Assembly: GCA_023053685.1 (NCBI GenBank)
Contig: JALIGW010000288.1
Span: 1-64,000 of the forward strand
Source of the DNA: Diadophis punctatus similis
Taxonomy: Eukaryota > Chordata > Lepidosauria > Squamata > Dipsadidae
Direction: 5' to 3'
Length of the DNA: 64,000 nt
In this document: piece by piece, positions 1 through 11,492 of the stretch
Numbering within the stretch: position 1 is the first letter of the stretch
Layout: the number at the start of each line of letters is the position of its first letter
Position numbers and translations under genes: made by a program
The notes under the pieces: generated by a model
The model's database searches: none
What the model saw: the letters and a program-made list of their open reading frames with translations, nothing else
What the model was told of the DNA's origin: nothing

Positions 1-715
1 TGATTCCGAGCCTACCCTGAAGAGCTAGCCCAAAGTCTAACACAGCATTCGCCTTAGGACTCAATACAGCCAAAAAACATGACTTTTGACAAACACCTCA
101 GAAATGAAAATGAAACACATATTCCTGTTCCCCACGTGCTGCAAAGCCGAATTCTCGCTTGATTTTTGATTAAGACCTTTCCCTGAAGAGCTAGCCCAAG
201 GTCTAACACACAATTCGCCTTATTTCTCAATTCAGCCCAAAAACATGACTTTTGACAAACACCTCAGAAATGAAAAAGAAACACATATTCCTGTTCCCCA
301 CGGGCTGGTAAGCCGAATTATCGCTGGATTTTCGATTCCAAGCCTTCCCTGAAGAGCTAGCCCAAGGTCTAACACAGCATTCGCCTTAGGACTCAATACA
401 GCCAAAAAACATGACTTTTGACAAACACCTCAGAAATGAAAATGAAACATATATTCCTTTTCCCCAAAGGCTGCAAAGCCAAATTCTCGCTTGATTTTTG
501 ATTCCGACCTTTCCTTGAAGTGCTAGCCTAAGGTCTAATACTGCATTCGCCTTATTTCTCAATTCAGCCCAAAAACATCACTTTTGGCAAACACCTCAGA
601 AATGAAAAAGAAACACATATTCCTGGTCCCCACCGGCTGGAAAGCCGAATTCTCGCTTGATTATTGATTCTGACCTTTCCCTGAAGAGCTAGCCCAAGGT
701 CTAACACAGCATTCG
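1..715. repeat. Duplicated segment shared with 8,791-9,505
   Basis: The first ~715 bp of the window recur at an offset of 8,790 bp, including the rare gctgcaaagcc and gattaagacc variants at 140-173 and the acacacaattcgcc variant at 205-219. The match breaks at about 718: attcaatacagcc here, attcaattcagtcc at 9,511. It then resumes at an offset of 8,624 bp, one monomer less. The same gattaagacc monomer also occurs near 11,610, 17,880 and 28,300. The true left end of this segment is outside the window. Confidence 0.85.
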
Positions 716-1084
716 CCTTAAGATTCAATACAGCCAAAAAACATGACTTTTGACAAACACCTCAGAAATGAAAATGAAACACATATTCCTGTTCCCCATG
801 TGTTGGAAAGCCGAATTCTCGCTTGATTTTCGATTCCGAGCCTACCCTGAAGAGCTAGCCGAAAGTCTAACACAGCATTCGCCTTAGGATTCAATTCAGT
901 CCAAAAACATCACTTTTGACAAACACCTCAGAAATGAAAAAGAAACACATATTCCTGTTCCCCACGTGCTGGAAAGCCGAAATCTCGCTTGATTTTGGAT
1001 TCCGAGCCTTCCCTGAAGAGCTAGCCCAAGATCTAACACAGCATTCGCCTTAGGACTCAATTAGCCAAAAAACATCAGTTTTGA

Positions 1085-3800
1085 CAAACACCTCAGAAAT
1101 GAAAAAGAAACACATATTCCTGTTCCCCACATGCTGGAACGCCGAATTCTTGCTTGAATTTCGATTCCGAGCCTACCCTGAAGAGCTAGCCCAAAGTCTA
1201 ACACAGCATTCGCCTTAGGATTCAATTCAGTCCAAAAACATCACTTTTGACAAACACCTCAGAAATGAAAAAGAAACACATATTCCTGGTCCCCACGGGC
1301 TGGAAAGCCGAATTCTCGCTTGATTATTGATTCTGACCTTCCCCTGAAGAGCTAGCCCAAGGTCTAACACAGCATTCGCCTTAGGATTCAATACAGCCAA
1401 AAAACATGACTTTTGACAAACACCTCAGAAATGAAAATGAAACACATATTCCTGTTCCCCATGTGTTGGAAAGCCGAATTCTCGCTTGATTTTCGATTCC
1501 GAGCCTACCCTGAAGAGCTAGCCGAAAGTCTAACACAGCATTCGCCTTAGGATTCAATTCAGTCCAAAAACATCACTTTTGACAAACACCTCAGAAATGA
1601 AAAAGAAACACATATTCCTGTTCCCCACGTGCTGGAAAGCCGAAATCTCGCTTGATTTTGGATTCCGAGCCTTCCCTGAAGAGCTAGCCCAAGATCTAAC
1701 ACAGCATTCGCCTTAGGACTCAATTAGCCAAAAAACATCAGTTTTGACAAACACCTCAGAAATGAAAAAGAAACACATATTCCTGTTCCCCACATGCTGG
1801 AACGCCGAATTCTTGCTTGAATTTCGATTCCGAGCCTACCCTGAAGAGCTAGCCCAAAGTCTAACACAGCATTCGCCTTAGGATTCAATTCAGTCCAAAA
1901 ACATCACTTTTGACAAACACCTCAGAAATGAAAAAGAAACACATATTCCTGTTCCCCACGTGCTGGAAAGCCGAATTCTCGCTTGATTTTCGATTCCGAG
2001 CCTACCCTGAAGAGCTAGCCCAAAGTCTAACACAGCATTCGCCTTAGGACTCAATACAGCCAAAAAACATGACTTTTGACAAACACCTCAGAAATGAAAA
2101 TGAAACACATATTCCTGTTCCCCACAGGCTGGAAAGCCGAATTCTTGCTTGATTTTTGATTCCGACCTTTCCCTGAAGAGCTAGCCCAATGTCTAACACG
2201 GAATTCGCCTTAGTTCTCAATTCAGCCCAAAAACATCACTTTTGACAAACACCTCAGAAATGAAAAAGAAACACATATTCCTGTTCCCCACGGGCTGGGA
2301 AGCCGAATTATCGCTGGATTTTCGATTCCAAGCCTTCCCTGAAGAGCTAGCCCAAGGTCTAACACAGCATTCGCCTTAGGACTCAATTAGCCAAAAAACA
2401 TCTGTTTTGACAAACACCTCAGAAATGAAAAAGAAACACATATTCCTGTTCCCCACATGCTGGAACGCCGAATTCTTGCTTGAATTTCGATTCCGAGCCT
2501 ACCCTGAAGAGCTAGCCCAAAGTCTAACACAGCATTCGCCTTAGGATTCAATTCAGTCCAAAAACATCACTTTTGACAAACACCTCAGAAATGAAAAAGA
2601 AACACATATTCCTGTTCCCCACGTGCTGGAAAGCCGAATTCTCGCTTGATTTTCGATTCCGAGCCTACCCTGAAGAGCTAGCCCAAAGTCTAACACAGCA
2701 TTCACCTTAGGACTCAATACAGCCAAAAAACATGACTTTTGACAAACACCTCAGAAATGAAAATGAAACACATATTCCTGTTCCCCACAGGCTGGAAAGC
2801 CAAATTCTTGCTTGATTTTTGATTCCGACCTTTCCCTGAAGAGCTAGCCCAATGTCTAACACGGAATTCGCCTTAGTTCTCAATTCAGCCAAAAAACATC
2901 AGTTTTGACAAACACATCAGAAATGAAAAAGAAACACATATTCCTGTTCCCCACATGCTGGAAAGCCGAATTCTCGCTTGAATTTTGATTCCGAGCCTAC
3001 CTTGAAGAGCTAGCCCAAAGTCTAACACGGCATTCGCCTCAGGATTCAATTCAGTCCAAAAACATCACTTTTGACAAACACCTCAGAAATGAAAAAGAAA
3101 CACATATTCCTGTTCCCCACGTGTTGGAAAGCCGAATTCTCGCTTGATTTTCGATTCCGAGCCTACCCTGAAGAGCTAGCCCAAGATCTAACACAGCATT
3201 CGCCTTAGGACTCAATTAGCCAAAAAACATCAGTTTTGACAAACACCTCAGAAATGAAAAAGAAACACATATTCCTGTTCCCCACATGCTGGAACGCCGA
3301 ATTCTTGCTTGAATTTCGATTCCGAGCCTACCCTGAAGAGCTAGCCCAAAGTCTAACACAGCATTCGCCTTAGGATTCAATTCAGTCCAAAAACATGACT
3401 TTTGACAAACACCTCAGAAATGAAAATGAAACATATATTCCTTTTCCCCAAAGGCTGCAAAGCCAAATTCTCGCTTGATTTTTGATTCCGACCTTTCCTT
3501 GAAGTGCTAGCCTAAGGTCTAATACTGCATTCGCCTTATTTCTCAATTCAGCCCAAAAACATCACTTTTGGCAAACACCTCAGAAATGAAAAAGAAACAC
3601 ATATTCCTGGTCCCCACCGGCTGGGAAAGCCGAATTCTCGCTTGATTATTGATTCTGACCTTTCCCTGAAGAGCTAGCCCAAGGTCTAACACAGCATTCG
3701 CCTTATTTCTCAATTCAGCCCGAAAACATCACTTTTGACAAACACCTCAGAAATCAAAAAGAAACACATATTCCTGTTCCCCACGGGCTGGAAAGCCGAA
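1085..3800. repeat. Higher-order repeat block, 20-monomer offset, copy 1
   Basis: This block matches 4,402-7,116 at an offset of 3,317 bp, which is 20 monomers minus 3 bp. Shared rare markers fix the alignment: the gaacgcc variant at 1,138 and 4,455, attcacc at 2,701 and 6,018, and the unusual gcccgaaaacatcac followed by aaatcaaaaag at 3,718-3,760 and 7,035-7,077. Only a few differences were seen: ctgaagagc here against ctgacgagc at 5,491, ctgggaaagcc here against ctggaaagcc, and ctcgcttg here against ctcacttg at 6,955. Upstream of 1,085 the match continues at an offset of about 3,649 bp, so two monomers were gained or lost at that edge. Confidence 0.88.
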
Positions 3801-4401
3801 TTCTCGCTTGATTTTTGATTCCGACCTTTCCCTGAAGAGCTAGCCCAAGGTCTAACACAGCATTCGCCTTATTTCTCAATTCAGCCCAAAAACATCACTT
3901 TGACAAACACCTCAGAAATGAAAAAGAAACACATATTCCTGTTCCCCACGGGCTGGTAAGCCGAATTATCGCTGGATTTTCGATTCCAAGCCTTCCCTGA
4001 AGAGCTAGCCCAAGGTCTAACACAGCATTCGCCTTAGGACTCAATACAGCCAAAAAACATGACTTTTGACAAACACCTCAGAAATGAAAATGAAACATAT
4101 ATTCCTTTTCCCCAAAGGCTGCAAAGCCAAATTCTCGCTTGATTTTTGATTCCGACCTTTCCTTGAAGTGCTAGCCTAAGGTCTAATACTGCATTCGCCT
4201 TATTTCTCAATTCAGCCCAAAAACATCACTTTTGGCAAACACCTCAGAAATGAAAAAGAAACACATATTCCTGGTCCCCACCGGCTGGAAAGCCGAATTC
4301 TCGCTTGATTATTGATTCTGACCTTTCCCTGAAGAGCTAGCCCAAGGTCTAACACAGCATTCGCCTTAAGATTCAATACAGCCAAAAAACATGACTTTTG
4401 A

Positions 4402-7116
4402 CAAACACCTCAGAAATGAAAAAGAAACACATATTCCTGTTCCCCACATGCTGGAACGCCGAATTCTTGCTTGAATTTCGATTCCGAGCCTACCCTGAAG
4501 AGCTAGCCCAAAGTCTAACACAGCATTCGCCTTAGGATTCAATTCAGTCCAAAAACATCACTTTTGACAAACACCTCAGAAATGAAAAAGAAACACATAT
4601 TCCTGGTCCCCACGGGCTGGAAAGCCGAATTCTCGCTTGATTATTGATTCTGACCTTCCCCTGAAGAGCTAGCCCAAGGTCTAACACAGCATTCGCCTTA
4701 GGATTCAATACAGCCAAAAAACATGACTTTTGACAAACACCTCAGAAATGAAAATGAAACACATATTCCTGTTCCCCATGTGTTGGAAAGCCGAATTCTC
4801 GCTTGATTTTCGATTCCGAGCCTACCCTGAAGAGCTAGCCGAAAGTCTAACACAGCATTCGCCTTAGGATTCAATTCAGTCCAAAAACATCACTTTTGAC
4901 AAACACCTCAGAAATGAAAAAGAAACACATATTCCTGTTCCCCACGTGCTGGAAAGCCGAAATCTCGCTTGATTTTGGATTCCGAGCCTTCCCTGAAGAG
5001 CTAGCCCAAGATCTAACACAGCATTCGCCTTAGGACTCAATTAGCCAAAAAACATCAGTTTTGACAAACACCTCAGAAATGAAAAAGAAACACATATTCC
5101 TGTTCCCCACATGCTGGAACGCCGAATTCTTGCTTGAATTTCGATTCCGAGCCTACCCTGAAGAGCTAGCCCAAAGTCTAACACAGCATTCGCCTTAGGA
5201 TTCAATTCAGTCCAAAAACATCACTTTTGACAAACACCTCAGAAATGAAAAAGAAACACATATTCCTGTTCCCCACGTGCTGGAAAGCCGAATTCTCGCT
5301 TGATTTTCGATTCCGAGCCTACCCTGAAGAGCTAGCCCAAAGTCTAACACAGCATTCGCCTTAGGACTCAATACAGCCAAAAAACATGACTTTTGACAAA
5401 CACCTCAGAAATGAAAATGAAACACATATTCCTGTTCCCCACAGGCTGGAAAGCCGAATTCTTGCTTGATTTTTGATTCCGACCTTTCCCTGACGAGCTA
5501 GCCCAATGTCTAACACGGAATTCGCCTTAGTTCTCAATTCAGCCCAAAAACATCACTTTTGACAAACACCTCAGAAATGAAAAAGAAACACATATTCCTG
5601 TTCCCCACGGGCTGGGAAGCCGAATTATCGCTGGATTTTCGATTCCAAGCCTTCCCTGAAGAGCTAGCCCAAGGTCTAACACAGCATTCGCCTTAGGACT
5701 CAATTAGCCAAAAAACATCTGTTTTGACAAACACCTCAGAAATGAAAAAGAAACACATATTCCTGTTCCCCACATGCTGGAACGCCGAATTCTTGCTTGA
5801 ATTTCGATTCCGAGCCTACCCTGAAGAGCTAGCCCAAAGTCTAACACAGCATTCGCCTTAGGATTCAATTCAGTCCAAAAACATCACTTTTGACAAACAC
5901 CTCAGAAATGAAAAAGAAACACATATTCCTGTTCCCCACGTGCTGGAAAGCCGAATTCTCGCTTGATTTTCGATTCCGAGCCTACCCTGAAGAGCTAGCC
6001 CAAAGTCTAACACAGCATTCACCTTAGGACTCAATACAGCCAAAAAACATGACTTTTGACAAACACCTCAGAAATGAAAATGAAACACATATTCCTGTTC
6101 CCCACAGGCTGGAAAGCCAAATTCTTGCTTGATTTTTGATTCCGACCTTTCCCTGAAGAGCTAGCCCAATGTCTAACACGGAATTCGCCTTAGTTCTCAA
6201 TTCAGCCAAAAAACATCAGTTTTGACAAACACATCAGAAATGAAAAAGAAACACATATTCCTGTTCCCCACATGCTGGAAAGCCGAATTCTCGCTTGAAT
6301 TTTGATTCCGAGCCTACCTTGAAGAGCTAGCCCAAAGTCTAACACGGCATTCGCCTCAGGATTCAATTCAGTCCAAAAACATCACTTTTGACAAACACCT
6401 CAGAAATGAAAAAGAAACACATATTCCTGTTCCCCACGTGTTGGAAAGCCGAATTCTCGCTTGATTTTCGATTCCGAGCCTACCCTGAAGAGCTAGCCCA
6501 AGATCTAACACAGCATTCGCCTTAGGACTCAATTAGCCAAAAAACATCAGTTTTGACAAACACCTCAGAAATGAAAAAGAAACACATATTCCTGTTCCCC
6601 ACATGCTGGAACGCCGAATTCTTGCTTGAATTTCGATTCCGAGCCTACCCTGAAGAGCTAGCCCAAAGTCTAACACAGCATTCGCCTTAGGATTCAATTC
6701 AGTCCAAAAACATGACTTTTGACAAACACCTCAGAAATGAAAATGAAACATATATTCCTTTTCCCCAAAGGCTGCAAAGCCAAATTCTCGCTTGATTTTT
6801 GATTCCGACCTTTCCTTGAAGTGCTAGCCTAAGGTCTAATACTGCATTCGCCTTATTTCTCAATTCAGCCCAAAAACATCACTTTTGGCAAACACCTCAG
6901 AAATGAAAAAGAAACACATATTCCTGGTCCCCACCGGCTGGAAAGCCGAATTCTCACTTGATTATTGATTCTGACCTTTCCCTGAAGAGCTAGCCCAAGG
7001 TCTAACACAGCATTCGCCTTATTTCTCAATTCAGCCCGAAAACATCACTTTTGACAAACACCTCAGAAATCAAAAAGAAACACATATTCCTGTTCCCCAC
7101 GGGCTGGAAAGCCGAA
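4402..7116. repeat. Higher-order repeat block, 20-monomer offset, copy 2
   Basis: Partner of 1,085-3,800 (offset 3,317 bp). The left breakpoint lies near 4,402, where the monomer begins as class 6/1 (ttaagattcaatacagcc, catgacttttgac) but continues as gaaaaagaaac and ggaacgccg, making it a chimera of two classes. The right breakpoint lies near 7,116, where gattattgattctgacc replaces gatttttgattccgacc. Both breakpoints are in register within the monomer, as expected for unequal exchange between homologous monomers. Confidence 0.87.
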
Positions 7117-8649
7117 TTCTCGCTTGATTATTGATTCTGACCTTTCCCTGAAGAGCTAGCCCAAGGTCTAACACAGCATTCGCCTTATTTCTCAATTCAG
7201 TCCAAAAACATCACTTTTGACAAACACCTCAGAAATGAAAAAGAAACACATATTCCTGTTCCCCACGTGTGGGAAAGCCGAATTCTCGCTTGATTTTCGA
7301 TTCCGAGCCTACCCTGAAGAGCTAGCCCAAAGTCTAACACAGCATTCGCCTTAGGATTCAATTCAGCCCAAAAACATCACTTTTGACAAAAACCTCAGAA
7401 ATGAAAAAGAAACACATATTCCTGTTCCCCACAGGCTGGAAAGCCGAATTCTCGCTTGAATTTTGATTCCGAGCCTACCCTGAAGAGCTAGCCCAAGGTC
7501 TAACACACAATTCGCCTTATTTCTCAATTCAGCCCAAAAACATGACTTTTGACAAACACCTCAGAAATGAAAAAGAAACACATATTCCTGTTCCCCACGG
7601 GCTGGTAAGCCGAATTATCGCTGGATTTTCGATTCCAAGCCTTCCCTGAAGAGCTAGCCCAAGGTCTAACACAGCATTCGCCTTAGGACTCAATACAGCC
7701 AAAAAACATGACTTTTGACAAACACCTCAGAAATGAAAATGAAACATATATTCCTTTTCCCCAAAGGCTGCAAAGCCAAATTCTCGCTTGATTTTTGATT
7801 CCGACCTTTCCTTGAAGTGCTAGCCTAAGGTCTAATACTGCATTCGCCTTATTTCTCAATTCAGCCCAAAAACATCACTTTTGGCAAACACCTCAGAAAT
7901 GAAAAAGAAACACATATTCCTGGTCCCCACCGGCTGGAAAGCCGAATTCTCGCTTGATTATTGATTCTGACCTTTCCCTGAAGAGCTAGCCCAAGGTCTA
8001 ACACAGCATTCGCCTTATTTCTCAATTCAGCCCAAAAACATCACTTTTGACAAACACCTCAGAAATGAAAAAGAAACACATATTCCTGTTCCCCACGGGC
8101 TGGAAAGCCGAATTCTCGCTTGATTTTTGATTCCGACCTTTCCCTGAAGAGCTAGCCCAAGGTCTAACACAGCATTCGCCTTATTTCTCAATTCAGCCCA
8201 AAAACATCACTTTTGGCAAACATCTCAGAAATGAAAAAGAAACACATATTCCTGTTCCCCACGGGCTGGAAAGCCGAATTCACGCTCAATTTTTGATTCT
8301 GACCTTTCCCTGAAGAGCTAGCCCAAGGTCTAACACAGTATTCGCCTTATTTCTCAATTCAGTCCAAAAACATCACTTTTGACAAACACCTCAGAAAGGA
8401 AAAAGAAACACATATTCCTGTTCCCCACGTGTTGGAAAGCCGAATTCTCGCTTGATTTTCAATTCCGAGCCTACCCTGAAGAGCTAGCCGAAAGTCTAAC
8501 ACAGCATTCGCCTTAGGATTCAATTCAGTCCAAAAACATCACTTTTGACAAACACCTCAGAAATGAAAAAGAAACACATATTCCTGTTCCCCACGTGTGG
8601 GAAAGCCGAATTCTCGCTTGATTTTCGATTCCGAGCCTACCCTGAAGAG

Positions 8650-8669
8650 TCTAACACAGTCTAACACAG
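8650..8669. repeat. 10-bp microduplication tctaacacag inside a monomer
   Basis: The usual gaagagctagcccaaag is replaced so that tctaacacag occurs twice back to back (8,650-8,659 and 8,660-8,669). The NheI site and the gctagcccaaa segment of this monomer are lost. The same monomer has cattcgcatta in place of cattcgcctta. I saw it only once in the window. It looks like a local slippage or template-switch event. Confidence 0.9.
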
Positions 8670-8790
8670 CATTCGCATTAGGATTCAATTCAGCCCAAAA
8701 ACATCACTTTTGACAAAAACCTCAGAAATGAAAAAGAAACACATATTCCTGTTCCCCACAGGCTGGAAAGCCGAATTCTCGCTTGAATTT

Positions 8791-11255
8791 TGATTCCGAG
8801 CCTACCCTGAAGAGCTAGCCCAAAGTCTAACACAGCATTCGCCTTAGGACTCAATACAGCCAAAAAACATGACTTTTGACAAACACCTCAGAAATGAAAA
8901 TGAAACACATATTCCTGTTCCCCACGTGCTGCAAAGCCGAATTCTCGCTTGATTTTTGATTAAGACCTTTCCCTGAAGAGCTAGCCCAAGGTCTAACACA
9001 CAATTCGCCTTATTTCTCAATTCAGCCCAAAAACATGACTTTTGACAAACACCTCAGAAATGAAAAAGAAACACATATTCCTGTTCCCCACGGGCTGGTA
9101 AGCCGAATTATCGCTGGATTTTCGATTCCAAGCCTTCCCTGAAGAGCTAGCCCAAGGTCTAACACAGCATTCGCCTTAGGACTCAATACAGCCAAAAAAC
9201 ATGACTTTTGACAAACACCTCAGAAATGAAAATGAAACATATATTCCTTTTCCCCAAAGGCTGCAAAGCCAAATTCTCGCTTGATTTTTGATTCCGACCT
9301 TTCCTTGAAGTGCTAGCCTAAGGTCTAATACTGCATTCGCCTTATTTCTCAATTCAGCCCAAAAACATCACTTTTGGCAAACACCTCAGAAATGAAAAAG
9401 AAACACATATTCCTGGTCCCCACCGGCTGGAAAGCCGAATTCTCGCTTGATTATTGATTCTGACCTTTCCCTGAAGAGCTAGCCCAAGGTCTAACACAGC
9501 ATTCGCCTTAAGATTCAATTCAGTCCAAAAACATCACTTTTGACAAACACCTCAGAAATGAAAAAGAAACACATATTCCTGTTCCCCACGTGCTGGAAAG
9601 CCGAAATCTCGCTTGATTTTGGATTCCGAGCCTTCCCTGAAGAGCTAGCCCAAGATCTAACACAGCATTCGCCTTAGGACTCAATTAGCCAAAAAACATC
9701 AGTTTTGACAAACACCTCAGAAATGAAAAAGAAACACATATTCCTGTTCCCCACATGCTGGAACGCCGAATTCTTGCTTGAATTTCGATTCCGAGCCTAC
9801 CCTGAAGAGCTAGCCCAAAGTCTAACACAGCATTCGCCTTAGGATTCAATTCAGTCCAAAAACATCACTTTTGACAAACACCTCAGAAATGAAAAAGAAA
9901 CACATATTCCTGGTCCCCACGGGCTGGAAAGCCGAATTCTCGCTTGATTATTGATTCTGACCTTCCCCTGAAGAGCTAGCCCAAGGTCTAACACAGCATT
10001 CGCCTTAGGATTCAATACAGCCAAAAAACATGACTTTTGACAAACACCTCAGAAATGAAAATGAAACACATATTCCTGTTCCCCATGTGTTGGAAAGCCG
10101 AATTCTCGCTTGATTTTCGATTCCGAGCCTACCCTGAAGAGCTAGCCGAAAGTCTAACACAGCATTCGCCTTAGGATTCAATTCAGTCCAAAAACATCAC
10201 TTTTGACAAACACCTCAGAAATGAAAAAGAAACACATATTCCTGTTCCCCACGTGCTGGAAAGCCGAAATCTCGCTTGATTTTGGATTCCGAGCCTTCCC
10301 TGAAGAGCTAGCCCAAGATCTAACACAGCATTCGCCTTAGGACTCAATTAGCCAAAAAACATCAGTTTTGACAAACACCTCAGAAATGAAAAAGAAACAC
10401 ATATTCCTGTTCCCCACATGCTGGAACGCCGAATTCTTGCTTGAATTTCGATTCCGAGCCTACCCTGAAGAGCTAGCCCAAAGTCTAACACAGCATTCGC
10501 CTTAGGATTCAATTCAGTCCAAAAACATGACTTTTGACAAACACCTCAGAAATGAAAATGAAACACATATTCCTGTTCCCCACAGGCTGGAAAGCCGAAT
10601 TCTTGCTTGATTTTTGATTCCGACCTTTCCCTGAAGAGCTAGCCCAATGTCTAACACGGAATTCGCCTTAGTTCTCAATTCAGCCCAAAAACATCACTTT
10701 TGACAAACACCTCAGAAATGAAAAAGAAACACATATTCCTGTTCCCCATGGGCTGGGAAGCCGAATTATCGCTGGATTTTCGATTCCAAGCCTTCCCTGA
10801 AGAGCTAGCCCAAGGTCTAACACAGCATTCGCCTTAGGACTCAATTAGCCAAAAAACATCTGTTTTGACAAACACCTCAGAAATGAAAAAGAAACACATA
10901 TTCCTGTTCCCCACATGCTGGAACGCCGAATTCTTGCTTGAATTTCGATTCCGAGCCTACCCTGAAGAGCTAGCCCAAAGTCTAACACAGCATTCGCCTT
11001 AGGATTCAATTCAGTCCAAAAACATCACTTTTGACAAACACCTCAGAAATGAAAAAGAAACACATATTCCTGTTCCCCACGTGCTGGAAAGCCGAATTCT
11101 CGCTTGATTTTCGATTCCGAGCCTACCCTGAAGAGCTAGCCCAAAGTCTAACACAGCATTCACCTTAGGACTCAATACAGCCAAAAAACATGACTTTTGA
11201 CAAACACCTCAGAAATGAAAATGAAACACATATTCCTGTTCCCCACAGGCTGGAA
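8791..11255. repeat. Segment reused at 1-715 and at 21,756-23,995
   Basis: From 8,791 to 9,505 this equals 1-715. From about 8,991 to 11,255 it also equals 21,756-23,995, at an offset of about 12,741 bp. The start of the downstream 10.4-kb copy therefore resembles this stretch more fully than it resembles 11,656-13,500, which lacks two monomers. The class-5 marker at 9,246 and the next at 11,899 are 2,653 bp apart, 16 monomers minus 3 bp; the same 16-monomer step separates 4,104 and 6,757. A 16-monomer unit is thus one of the recurring block sizes of domain A. Confidence 0.8.
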
Positions 11256-11492
11256 AGCCGAATTCTCGCTTGAATTTTGATTCCGAGCCTACCCTGAAGA
11301 GCTAGCCCAAAGTCTAACACAGCATTCACCTTAGGACTCAATACAGCCAAAAAACATGACTTTTGACAAACACCTCAGAAATGAAAATGAAACACATATT
11401 CCTGTTCCCCACAGGCTGGAAAGCCGAATTCTCGCTTGAATTTTGATTCCGAGCCTACCCTGAAGAGCTAGCCCAAAGTCTAACACAGCATT
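11161..11492. repeat. Identical adjacent monomer pair
   Basis: Monomers 11,161-11,326 and 11,327-11,492 read as identical over 166 bp. Both begin caccttaggactcaatacag and carry ccacaggctgg and gcttgaattttgattcc. The rare attcacc variant is repeated exactly one monomer apart, then reverts to attcgcc at 11,491. Adjacent monomers elsewhere usually belong to different classes, so this is a recent single-monomer duplication. Confidence 0.88.
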
